Assembly: GCA_031082425.1 (NCBI GenBank) | Contig: JAVHLB010000001.1 | Location: 1-64,000, forward strand | Reading direction: 5' to 3' | From: Candidatus Edwardsbacteria bacterium | GTDB lineage: Bacteria; Edwardsbacteria; AC1; EtOH8 | Length of the DNA stretch: 64,000 bases | In this document: positions 26,925-34,828 of the stretch, piece by piece | Position numbering within the stretch: the stretch's first letter is position 1 | Layout of the letters: each line of letters begins with the position of its first letter | Position numbers and translations under genes: made by a program | Notes under the pieces: generated by a model | The model's input: the letters and a program-made list of their open reading frames with translations, nothing else | Told to the model about the DNA's origin: nothing | Databases searched by the model: none

Positions 26925-28600
26925 AAAAGATCCATCTAATACTGGTCCCCTGGCTGCTGATATCATCGGCAGCCCTGTCAGCCGCCGGGCTTCAGATCTG
27001 GCCCAATCCGGCAGAGGCCCAGGTCAATGCTGCCGTCGCTTTCACCGTCCAGGGCCTGGAGCCCGGTGGGTCGTTAAGCTGGGAGGTCATTCCGGCCTCT
27101 CTGGGAAATATCGATCAAAGCGGGCTTTTCACTGCATCCGGCAAGCCGGGCCGGGGGATGGTACGGGCCATAGCCAAAAGCAAGGATGGCCGGACCATGC
27201 TGGGACACGCCATGATAAAAGTTTTGGGGAGTAAACCGGGCCGCCTTATTGTATCGGTGTCGCCGGCCAGGGCCGAGATCAAGACCGGCGAAACCCTAAG
27301 GTTTACCGCCCGGATTATGCTGCCAGAGGAAAATATCAAAACCGAATGGCTGGTCATCCCCAATGATCTGGGAACCATAGATGCCCGGGGCAGCTTTACC
27401 GCTGACGGCGCCGGGAATGGCCGGATCGTGGCCCTGGCCAAGGGACCGGGAAAGTATGGTTTGGGGCAGGCTCAGATATCTGTCCGACCTTCCGGAAAAG
27501 TCTCCGATCTTTCAGTGGTTGTTTCTCCTAAAAGAATCAAGCTGCAGCCGAAAAACCGGATCCGGCTGTCCGTTCAGGTCCAAGGTCCCGAAGGCAAAAC
27601 CGTCCCAGCCAGAATCAGATACCTTCTGTCTCCCCCCGAGCTGGGGACCATCGACCAGGACGGCAATTTTACCGCTGGGGAAAAGGCCGGGCTGGGCGTT
27701 ATCAAGGTTGAGGCCGCCTCCGGACAGGCCTATGGCAGCGACCGGGTTTTTGTCATAGTCTCCGAAAAAAGCAGCCGTTATCAGATCAAGATCAAACCCC
27801 GCCAGGTGCTGCTGGAGGGGAAATCCAGCGTTAAATTCGAGGTTGAGGTGTGGGACGATAACGGAAGTCCGGTGATCCCGCCGGCCCTAGACTGGAAGGT
27901 GATCCCCGAGGGCCTGGGCTCGATCACCCCCCAGGGGCTGTTCACTGCGGGTGACCGTACCCTGTCCGGTAAAATAGTGGTTCAACTGCCGGCCGACTTC
28001 GGCCGGAGCCGGGATGCCGCCTCGGTCAAGATACAAAGCCAGCGGCGGAACACCATCCGGATAAACCCACCCAAGGCCAGCCTGAAGCCGGGGCAGATGC
28101 TTCAGTTCTCCGCCGTCATTAACGACAGCCGGGGCAATCCGGCCGGAGATCAGCGCATCACCTGGAAACTGCAGCCGGAGAACCTCGGCATCATCACTCC
28201 CCAGGGTCTGTTCACTGCCGGCGCGGCAGCCAGGTCGGGCCTTATCATCGCCGAGTTTCCCCAGGAGTTCGGAGCCGGCCGGGCCATCGCCCCGGTCTCC
28301 GTCAGCAGCTACCAGGTCAAGATCAACGCCCCGCCCAACCAATATAACATCCACAGCGGGGAGCAGATCGCCTTTGCCGCCTCAGTAAGGGATGCCAACG
28401 GAAACGACCTGAGCGGCTCGGCTTTTTTTGAGTGGGAGGTAAAATCCTCGGTGGCCGGATTCGGGAATATCGATCAGAACTCGGGCCTGTTCCATGCCGG
28501 GCAGCCGTCAAAACTACCAGCCGACGGCTATATAATGGTCCGGGTTTCTATCAATGGGCTGCCGGCAGGAACTGACGGAATAAAAATAACTATCCGGTAA
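26921..28600 (+). CDS. Secreted protein with six bacterial Ig-like repeats
   Basis: 559 residues from ATG 26921 (ATGA overlap with the anti-sigma gene). Signal peptide MKKIHLILVPWLLISSAALS. Six repeats of ~90 residues each end with a conserved block such as LGNIDQSGLFTASG, LGTIDARGSFTADG, LGTIDQDGNFTAGE, LGSITPQGLFTAGD, LGIITPQGLFTAGA and FGNIDQNSGLFHAG: the G-x-I-(D/T)-x-x-G-x-F-T-A-G motif common in Big_2-like surface proteins. No enzyme domain or sorting motif is seen. Probably a structural or binding protein outside the cell and the main output or partner of the sigma system. Confidence 0.85.
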   Translation: MKKIHLILVPWLLISSAALSAAGLQIWPNPAEAQVNAAVAFTVQGLEPGGSLSWEVIPASLGNIDQSGLFTASGKPGRGMVRAIAKSKDGRTMLGHAMIKVLGSKPGRLIVSVSPARAEIKTGETLRFTARIMLPEENIKTEWLVIPNDLGTIDARGSFTADGAGNGRIVALAKGPGKYGLGQAQISVRPSGKVSDLSVVVSPKRIKLQPKNRIRLSVQVQGPEGKTVPARIRYLLSPPELGTIDQDGNFTAGEKAGLGVIKVEAASGQAYGSDRVFVIVSEKSSRYQIKIKPRQVLLEGKSSVKFEVEVWDDNGSPVIPPALDWKVIPEGLGSITPQGLFTAGDRTLSGKIVVQLPADFGRSRDAASVKIQSQRRNTIRINPPKASLKPGQMLQFSAVINDSRGNPAGDQRITWKLQPENLGIITPQGLFTAGAAARSGLIIAEFPQEFGAGRAIAPVSVSSYQVKINAPPNQYNIHSGEQIAFAASVRDANGNDLSGSAFFEWEVKSSVAGFGNIDQNSGLFHAGQPSKLPADGYIMVRVSINGLPAGTDGIKITIR

Positions 28601-28620
28601 ACAATTGGCTGTAAAATCAA

Positions 28621-28654
28621 AAAGAGGCGCCTTTGAAAGGCGCCTCTTTTTTGG
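28621..28654. terminator. Bidirectional terminator
   Basis: AAAGAGGCGCCTTT and AAAGGCGCCTCTTT form a perfect stem with A and T runs on both sides, between convergent genes ending at 28600 (+) and 28661 (-). It should terminate both transcripts. Confidence 0.85.
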
Positions 28655-28660
28655 CTTCCA

Positions 28661-29869
28661 TTATCTTTTTTTCGTCTTGCTGGCAGGTTTGATCTTCTTT
28701 AAAACCCTCTTGGGTCTCTTATTCATCTGAGACTCAGCTTCTTCTGTTTGACTTTCGCTATCATCTATTGCCTGGCAAGTCTCCTCCGGGGTTCCTTCCT
28801 CCCTGGCGAAAATGTCGCGCTGGTCCCTCTTCATCACAATTATCCCGTAGATGATGGTCTGTCCGGTAACAAAGACGCTCAGCAGGTAAGACAGGACCAG
28901 CAGCCGGACGGCGTTCAGGGACATCCCCATGATGAAGGCCGCCGTCTGGCCGGACCAGCTAAGCGCCGGGGTCGCCGTCATGAATGAGGAGAGACCGGAT
29001 ATCATGGGATTATCCATTCCCAGAAACATGACATAATTGGTCGCCAGGGGCGGGGTGTACAGGTTGAATGCCGCCAAGGCGATGTCGGCAAATTTACCGC
29101 CCATCGACCAGGAAAGGACCTGGTAAGCTATCCCCATGCTGCTGATGGTGAACCAGGCAAAGACCGCCGCCGCCAGAAGGCACATAAGTTTAAGAAGCCC
29201 GGTATACGTTACCAGCCGCCAGGGCTGGGCGGTGATGGAGGAGAACACCTCAAAAAGATTGTCAAAAGCATCGCCCCTGGTGGCTCCGGAGATTACCGGG
29301 GAAAAGAACAATCCTATGGCCAACGAAGCCAGCAGGAAGACCAGGAATAAACACACCAAGTAGATGGGCAGACTTAATAGAGCGATGGTCAATTCGCCCA
29401 GTACCGGTATCCGGCCCCACCAGCCTGACAGTATTCCAAAAAACAGCAACAGCGATACGAAAGAGATTATGACCAGCGGTCCGCCCAGGATGGATTTCCA
29501 AGCTCCTTTCAGATAACCGGCCGCCTCCTTCACTTCGTAAAATTCGTTGCCCTTTAGTTGCTCGGTCGCCAGGCGGGCGGTCACCGCGGCGGACATCATG
29601 TATATCAGCAGGGCGCCCAACATCCCGGCCAGCCACAGCACCCAGGAAATTGCCCCGGAGCCGGGCCAGGGCATCGCCGGCACCAGCCCGAACATCACCC
29701 AGACATCGGCCAGGCTGCGCCCGGCAGCCAGGTGCGACAGATAGCCAAATATTCCGTAGCAGGCAAAACCCCACACCAATCCCCAAAAGAGGACCCACAT
29801 TTTTTTGGGCGACAGGCCCAGCCTGGCCGCCCGAAAAATATCCCGGTAGTCAAAGTACATTTTCAGCAA
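28661..29869 (-). CDS. Polytopic membrane protein of unknown function
   Basis: 402 residues with about seven membrane segments (residues ~28-50, ~75-100, ~125-150, ~165-195, ~220-245, ~290-330) and a charged, Glu/Lys-rich cytoplasmic tail (residues ~345-402) ending in a basic stretch KPASKTKKR. The opening DYRDIFRAARLGLSPKKMWV is reminiscent of membrane proteins in planctomycete-like and candidate-phylum genomes, but I do not recognise a named family. Forty-six bases downstream of the PBP4 operon region; possibly separate transcript. Confidence 0.6.
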   Translation of the reverse strand: MLKMYFDYRDIFRAARLGLSPKKMWVLFWGLVWGFACYGIFGYLSHLAAGRSLADVWVMFGLVPAMPWPGSGAISWVLWLAGMLGALLIYMMSAAVTARLATEQLKGNEFYEVKEAAGYLKGAWKSILGGPLVIISFVSLLLFFGILSGWWGRIPVLGELTIALLSLPIYLVCLFLVFLLASLAIGLFFSPVISGATRGDAFDNLFEVFSSITAQPWRLVTYTGLLKLMCLLAAAVFAWFTISSMGIAYQVLSWSMGGKFADIALAAFNLYTPPLATNYVMFLGMDNPMISGLSSFMTATPALSWSGQTAAFIMGMSLNAVRLLVLSYLLSVFVTGQTIIYGIIVMKRDQRDIFAREEGTPEETCQAIDDSESQTEEAESQMNKRPKRVLKKIKPASKTKKR

Positions 29870-29915
29870 TTTTTCATCCTCCCTTTAAGTTTTTGTTGCA
29901 TAGGGAATGCCAGCA

Positions 29916-31487
29916 TCAGCTCAGGTTGTCTATCAGCAATTTGCAGATATAATCCTCGATCCGCCTGGCCAGTTTTGAGCGGTAGGTATTGTTCACCATT
30001 ATGGAGAAAGCGAACATCTTGCCGTTCTTGGCGGTCAGGTAGCCGGATAATGCCGAGACGCCACCGATGGATCCGGTCTTGGCATATACCCTCCCGCAGA
30101 AATCCGGCTGGGAGAACCGCCCCACCAGGGTGCCGTCTATCCCGCCGATGGCCAGCGATTTGTAAAACACGTCCCAGTAAGGCTGTTCATGCATGTATTT
30201 GAGAAGATTGACCACCTGCAGCGGGGATACCTCGTTCTGCCGGGACAACCCGCAGCCGTCGAACAGATCCACCTCCCCCAGGCCCATCTGACTGATGATG
30301 TTCCGCTCGGCCGAGGAACCATTCTCCCGGCTGCCCTCACCGTCCACCTCGGCACCGATGGTCTGTAGCAGCGACTCGGCGTAAAGATTATGGCTCTTTT
30401 TATTGATGACCTTTATGATCTCTGAAAGAGGCTCGGAATAATGAACGTACAACAGTGAAGTATTGTTCTCGCGGACCGGGGGATGCTCCTGGCTGGCCCT
30501 GATATCTCCTTTGATCGCTATATCCCGCTGCTTTAAGAGTTGGGCCAGAATCCTGGCGAAATGGCTCTCCGGCTCCTTGGCGAAGAAAGTGAATTTTTTA
30601 GAGGCTCCGGCTGCCAGCTTCCCGGTTATTTTCAGGGTGGCCCCGTCGAAGGAGGCGTAGGCCTTGCCGTTGTTATACACCCGGCGGCTCCTGGTGGTAT
30701 AGGTGCCGTCCTTGTTCTTCACCTTTTTATTCACGGTGCTGTAACTGCCGGCTATGGTCCGGCTGAGATTCCTGATGTTGACCGACATCGGAGGATCTGT
30801 GGAAAAATTAACCGGCTGGCCGATCCTCCCTCCCTTGAGGGTCACCACCACCACGTTCTCCCTGAAGGAGAGGCCGGAAAGCCTCCAGGCCAGCCGTTTC
30901 TTGGGACGGACCAGTTTGTTGGCCGAGCGGGGAATGATGGAGACCAGCTTTTCGGGCAGGAAATCGCCTTTGTCTCCTATCACATCGCCCGTTATCTCGG
31001 TGATTCCCATGGCCTTGATGTTGTCGGCCCAATCCTCCATGGTGGCGATATCGTTGATGGTGGGATCGCCAGATCCCTTGATAAGCAGATCGCCGTTCAG
31101 CACTCCGGCCGAATCTATCGGCCCACAGGCATATATTTCGGTCTGGTAGCTGTATTCCGGGCCCAGTTTCTCCAGGGCGGCGGCGGTGGTGAACAGCTTG
31201 GTGTTGGATGCCGGAATGAATCGTGAGCCGGAATTATGCTGATAAATAAGAGAGCCGTCATCCAGCGACATAACCGCCACCCCCCAGCGTCCCACTCGGT
31301 TTAGTTTTTTGCTTAATAATTTATCCAGGTCCTCCTGGACATCTCCGGTGGGTTTGGGGAGATAGAAGACGCTGGAGGCTTTCCTCTTGGCCGGCTTCTT
31401 GGTGGCGGTCTTGGCTCCCCAAGCGCCGGACACACAAAGGATTCCGGTTAAAATGAGAACCTGTATATATGCGATCTTTCTGATCAT
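29916..31487 (-). CDS. dacB: D-alanyl-D-alanine carboxypeptidase/endopeptidase (PBP4-type)
   Basis: 523 residues from ATG 31487 (TGATG junction with the HNH gene). Signal peptide MIRKIAYIQVLILTGILCVS. It trims or cleaves peptidoglycan crosslinks in the periplasm. Catalytic motifs of peptidase S13: SNTKLFTTAAAL (SxxK) near residue 95, SHNLYAESLL (SxN) in the centre and YAKTGSIGGVSALSGY (KTG) near the C terminus. A 100-120-residue insert between SxxK and SxN fits the family. Length is normal. Confidence 0.93.
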   Translation of the reverse strand: MIRKIAYIQVLILTGILCVSGAWGAKTATKKPAKRKASSVFYLPKPTGDVQEDLDKLLSKKLNRVGRWGVAVMSLDDGSLIYQHNSGSRFIPASNTKLFTTAAALEKLGPEYSYQTEIYACGPIDSAGVLNGDLLIKGSGDPTINDIATMEDWADNIKAMGITEITGDVIGDKGDFLPEKLVSIIPRSANKLVRPKKRLAWRLSGLSFRENVVVVTLKGGRIGQPVNFSTDPPMSVNIRNLSRTIAGSYSTVNKKVKNKDGTYTTRSRRVYNNGKAYASFDGATLKITGKLAAGASKKFTFFAKEPESHFARILAQLLKQRDIAIKGDIRASQEHPPVRENNTSLLYVHYSEPLSEIIKVINKKSHNLYAESLLQTIGAEVDGEGSRENGSSAERNIISQMGLGEVDLFDGCGLSRQNEVSPLQVVNLLKYMHEQPYWDVFYKSLAIGGIDGTLVGRFSQPDFCGRVYAKTGSIGGVSALSGYLTAKNGKMFAFSIMVNNTYRSKLARRIEDYICKLLIDNLS

Positions 31488-31981
31488 CAGGCCTTTCCTA
31501 AAAACAGGTAGGGTTTCCAATTGTCGTCGGGATTATGTATCGAATACTGGATGAATGAGAAGTAATGGGGCCTGCGGGGTTTTTTAATCAGGGTCATCCT
31601 GGATTGTTTCAGGCTGCGGTTGGCCTTTTTATTGTTGCATACTGTGCAGGCACACACCAGATTGTCCCAGGTGTCATCTCCCCCCAGGCTCTTGGGCACC
31701 AGGTGATCGATGGTAAGCGTCCCCTGGCTGGTGCCGCAGTACTGGCAGACGTGGCGATCCCTCCTGAAAATATTCTGTTTGGAAAGTTTGACCTCCAGTC
31801 GGGGGCGGCGGATGAAACTGCCCAGACGGACGACGCTGGGCAGTATGAATCTTCGGCGGATGCTGGCGGCAAAATAATCGCTGTTCTCGACCACCTCGGC
31901 TTTCCCCAGGAACAACAGAACCAAGGCCCGTTTGGCATTGCAGACCAGCAACGGTTCATAATTCTGGTTGAGCACCAGCAC
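31487..31981 (-). CDS. HNH endonuclease family protein
   Basis: 164 residues. MLVLNQNYEPLLVCNAKRAL and FLGKAEVVE open it, and CQYCG ... TIDHLVPKSLGG ... WDNLVCACTVCNNKKANR is a zinc-coordinated HNH motif (two CxxC pairs around the DH). This compact type, chromosomal and widely conserved in cyanobacteria, Bacteroidetes and relatives, is usually a stand-alone gene of uncertain role. It is not inside an intron or phage here. Overlaps dacB by one base, so the two are co-translated. Confidence 0.88.
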   Translation of the reverse strand: MLVLNQNYEPLLVCNAKRALVLLFLGKAEVVENSDYFAASIRRRFILPSVVRLGSFIRRPRLEVKLSKQNIFRRDRHVCQYCGTSQGTLTIDHLVPKSLGGDDTWDNLVCACTVCNNKKANRSLKQSRMTLIKKPRRPHYFSFIQYSIHNPDDNWKPYLFLGKA

Positions 31982-32007
31982 CTGGCGCCCCAGATTGTTA
32001 TTTATAC

Positions 32008-32451
32008 CTATCTGACTAGCGGCTGTGATTCCTTATGGCTGAAATTAATTCTATGAGTATAAAACGGAAAATACAATTCCACCGTATAATCTATGGAGAT
32101 GGTATAGTTCTGGCCCTCCGCCCTTATGATGTTCTGCAGGAAATATTCCCGGGCTCCTTCCAGGTATTCCCTCTGCTGCTCCTCGGACTCCGGTTCGTAG
32201 ACATCCCTGTTTCCCTTCTCATCCTGCACTTGGTAGAAATAGTCTCCCACTAGTGGGATCTTGTCGTCCATGGCGTTTTCGGCCAGGGCCCGGGCGATGG
32301 TGTCATCGTTTTCGGTCATGGCATTCTGGGCGGCTTCCTTCATCTTGTCCTTGATGTGGAAGAAACGGATATACGGAATGCTGACCGCCACCGCCGCATA
32401 CAGCAGAATGAGCACGGCAAAAAATATCAACACCTTTAAAAATTTAGGCAT
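32008..32451 (-). CDS. Small single-pass membrane protein (DUF4845-like layout)
   Basis: 147 residues from ATG 32451, selected because an AGGAGAG site lies five bases upstream; an in-frame ATG at 32469 has none. One N-terminal helix (residues ~4-26) followed by an extracytoplasmic part with many acidic residues and a C-terminal strand pair (YTISIDYTVELYFPFYTH). Size and pattern recall DUF4845-type pilus-assembly-linked proteins, but the match is not certain. Lies 26 bases upstream of the HNH gene. Confidence 0.6.
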   Translation of the reverse strand: MPKFLKVLIFFAVLILLYAAVAVSIPYIRFFHIKDKMKEAAQNAMTENDDTIARALAENAMDDKIPLVGDYFYQVQDEKGNRDVYEPESEEQQREYLEGAREYFLQNIIRAEGQNYTISIDYTVELYFPFYTHRINFSHKESQPLVR

Positions 32452-32574
32452 GATCTCTCCTAAAAACAAAGCACAAGCGTATGCCTGTGCTCAACCCTTA
32501 CGACGCTCGCCGAATTGTTTTTTCGGCAATTCAGCCGTAAATCAATTGCCTACGCAAGCATCTTAATTAATATC

Positions 32575-32652
32575 TGGTGGACCTGAGGGGGCTCGAACCC
32601 CTGACCTCCTGACTGCCAGTCAGGCACGCTACCAAAACTGCGCCACAGGCCC
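32575..32652 (-). tRNA. tRNA-Ala (anticodon GGC)
   Basis: Minus-strand cloverleaf: acceptor GGGCCTG pairs with CAGGTCC (one G-U), D arm GCGC...GCGT, anticodon stem CCTGA/TCAGG around loop CTGGCAG with anticodon GGC, T arm with GGTTCGAGCC, discriminator A and an encoded CCA at 32577-32575. Confidence 0.95.
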
Positions 32653-32766
32653 ATTTATGTTTTTACCGGTACCCAAAACAGATGCTCCGCACCTGCATAT
32701 CGTTCATAAGTTTAGCAAATAATCTGCTCAATGTCAAGTATATTGATGCCGATTTACCGGCGATTT

Positions 32767-33246
32767 TTAAAAGAAAAATCTGAGACCTATTCCGCCCTGG
32801 ACATCGAAGCCGGTTTCGGGAACCAGCCCTATGGTGGGGGCCAATTCCAGGAAGATATCCACCGGGGCCTGGGGAAATATATATTCCATGCCCACCACCC
32901 CTCTGACCCCCAGATTGAAGTGTTTCTCATAATGAGCCCTCTGGCCGGACCACAGGGTGCCGCCGATCCCGAAATATACCGGAAGCTGGCCCCTCTCCAC
33001 CTCTATCAGCTGAAAATCATGCCATAAATAATCGGCATGAAGGCGCAGATAACCTTCATCTATGAAGGACCAGGCCACCGCCCCATCCCAGGCCCTTTCT
33101 TTTCCGCTCCACAGCTTCCAGGATATACCGGTAGGCTCCCCGGCTATCAGTCCCAGTCCGAAATCGCCGCCTCCCTTGACCGGCCCGTTGGCCTGGGCCA
33201 GGGAAACGCCCAACGCCAATATGACAACGGCAACCGTTTTTTTCAT
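32767..33246 (-). CDS. Small secreted beta-barrel-like protein
   Basis: 159 residues. Signal peptide MKKTVAVVILALGVSLAQA. The mature part alternates polar and hydrophobic residues with many Gly and aromatic positions (GGDFGLGLIAGEPTGISWKLW, YFGIGGTLW, FDVQGGIGLRFFF) and ends in Phe, as in small outer-membrane barrels of the DUF3996 type. Probably an outer-membrane protein; no function can be assigned. Single gene 114 bases from the tRNA. Confidence 0.65.
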   Translation of the reverse strand: MKKTVAVVILALGVSLAQANGPVKGGGDFGLGLIAGEPTGISWKLWSGKERAWDGAVAWSFIDEGYLRLHADYLWHDFQLIEVERGQLPVYFGIGGTLWSGQRAHYEKHFNLGVRGVVGMEYIFPQAPVDIFLELAPTIGLVPETGFDVQGGIGLRFFF

Positions 33247-33270
33247 ATCATCCTTTTAAGCATTTTTGCA

Positions 33271-33669
33271 TTATAAAAATTTGACCTCCTGGACCGCTTT
33301 GTTGACCACGAAAACTTTTTCGGTATTGGACTTCTTGTCGGCCGGAAAAAGGAAAAAACCCTTTCGGTTGGGCATGTACATCTCGGTAACGCCGGTCAGC
33401 TTCTCCCCGTCGAAGAAGGTGACCTCCACCTTTTTACAATTCACCGGATAGCTGCCGTCAAAATCACGCCTCTCGTCATACTCGCGATTTCCCATGAAAT
33501 CCTTGACAAAGAAGACCGCCTTAAGCTGCTCGATCCGGACTTCGGATGAGGAGGCAGGCCCGCCATTGAAGAAAAGATGGAAGGCATCCTTGTTCATCGA
33601 AAAGTCCAGGGTGTGGCCTTTTACTATCCGTCCGTCAAGGTACCGCGCGACCAGTTTTCTTTCCTGCAT
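33271..33669 (-). CDS. Conserved-looking cytoplasmic protein of unknown function
   Basis: 132 residues with no signal or membrane segment. Two similar halves: ARYLDGRIVKGHTLDFSMNK and EVTFFDGEKLTGVTEMYMPN, each a strand-turn-strand with DG followed by a G-T pair, then FFLFPADKKSN. This resembles a duplicated small beta module found near PilZ-type signalling genes (DUF6982-like), but I am not certain. It follows a small Arg-rich gene by 21 bases and is probably co-transcribed. Confidence 0.6.
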   Translation of the reverse strand: MQERKLVARYLDGRIVKGHTLDFSMNKDAFHLFFNGGPASSSEVRIEQLKAVFFVKDFMGNREYDERRDFDGSYPVNCKKVEVTFFDGEKLTGVTEMYMPNRKGFFLFPADKKSNTEKVFVVNKAVQEVKFL

Positions 33670-33690
33670 GATGGACCTCTGGTTTTGGTT

Positions 33691-33843
33691 TTACGCTTTA
33701 CGCCGTTCGTTGCATCTTCTTTCCAGGCTGCGCCGGTCGGCCTGGCCTTTATAATTATCCTGGTTGTTTTGTGATTGTCGCCGCTGGTTCTTGCGGCGGT
33801 TTTCGAAACGCCTGTCATCCAGCGTTTGATTTGCCTTAAGCAT
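33691..33843 (-). CDS. Small Arg-rich protein, 50 residues
   Basis: Not long enough for routine calling but has a strong AAGGAGGG ribosome site 6-7 bases before its ATG at 33843. The product is rich in Arg, Asn and Gln (about one third Arg/Lys) with a recurring RR-x3-RR spacing: DDRRFENRRKNQRRQ and ADRRSLERRCNERRKA. A nucleic-acid or c-di-GMP-related role is possible, since PilZ domains open with RRxxxR, but no PilZ fold is present. Immediately upstream of the 132-residue gene in the same direction. Confidence 0.6.
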   Translation of the reverse strand: MLKANQTLDDRRFENRRKNQRRQSQNNQDNYKGQADRRSLERRCNERRKA

Positions 33844-33927
33844 ATTTATCCCTCCTTAATTTAAGGGTTATTATTACTTCGGCGAAAATGACGCGAAAAG
33901 ACTTTCAAAAACGATAGGAATTATTAA

Positions 33928-34824
33928 TTATCCCAAACGCTGTCTTTTATGCAGGTAAGACAATAAGGCCTTGTCAAAAGGGGTTTTGGTGTCCAGCGGA
34001 ATATAGTCTATCAAATCCCTCCGGCACTCCCGGCTCAGTCCCTCCCGCCAGCTGGCTACGGCCCGGCGGTATTCCGGGGCGGCGCTGGCCGCATCCAGCT
34101 GGATCCTTTCCCCGGTCTCCATATCCTCAAAGGCCAGTTTGCCGGAAAAAGGCAGGGCCAGCTCATCATGGTCCAGCAGGTGGAACAGCAGCACCTCATG
34201 CTTAAGATGCCGAAAATGCTTCAAGGCCTTAAGCACGGCATTGGAGCCGTCCCACAGGTCGGAGATCATGATTATCAGCCCCCGCCGTTTAAGGTGCCCG
34301 GCCAGGTCGTAAAATATTCTCTCGAAATCGGTCTTGCCTGCCGGGATCTCCTTGTCCAGCAGCTCCAGCATCTGCCGCCAGTGGGAACGGCGGGAACTGG
34401 GGGCCATGAAATTGCTGATGCCCTCCCGGAAGGTGGCAAGGCCGGCTGCATCATGCTGGTTCAGCAGCAACAGGCTCAGGGCTGCCGCTAGGCAGGAGCC
34501 ATAATGGTATTTTGACCCGCCGCCCCTGGTATGGTAACCCATCGAGGCCGAGCTGTCAAGCAGCAAATAGGCTTTTAGGTTGGTCTCCTCCTCGAACTCC
34601 TTGACGTAGTAGCGGTCGCTCCTGGCCAGGGCCTTCCAGTCTATCCGCTTTATCTCGTCGCCCGGCATGTAGGAGCGGTATTCGGCGAACTCCACCGAAA
34701 AACCGTGATAGGGGCTTTTGTGCAGGCCGGTCAAAAAGCCCTCCACCACCAGCCGGGCCTTGATGTCCAACCCCTTTATCTGGGCGATAAAATCAGGGGA
34801 CAGGGAATCCTTAGCAGTGGCCAT
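33928..34824 (-). CDS. DUF58 domain protein
   Basis: 298 residues. EYRSYMPGDEIKRIDWKALA with following SDRYYVKEFEEET is the diagnostic DUF58 block (PGD...RxIDWK...AR); LLLDSSASMGYH is a VWA-like MIDAS strand and LIIMISDLWDG the second acidic strand. DUF58 proteins go with MoxR AAA+ ATPases and VWA proteins as metal-dependent chaperone-like systems. Here the usual MoxR gene is missing nearby; the neighbouring gene is an MFS transporter with a 4-base gap. Normal length. Confidence 0.88.
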   Translation of the reverse strand: MATAKDSLSPDFIAQIKGLDIKARLVVEGFLTGLHKSPYHGFSVEFAEYRSYMPGDEIKRIDWKALARSDRYYVKEFEEETNLKAYLLLDSSASMGYHTRGGGSKYHYGSCLAAALSLLLLNQHDAAGLATFREGISNFMAPSSRRSHWRQMLELLDKEIPAGKTDFERIFYDLAGHLKRRGLIIMISDLWDGSNAVLKALKHFRHLKHEVLLFHLLDHDELALPFSGKLAFEDMETGERIQLDAASAAPEYRRAVASWREGLSRECRRDLIDYIPLDTKTPFDKALLSYLHKRQRLG

Positions 34825-34828
34825 GATG

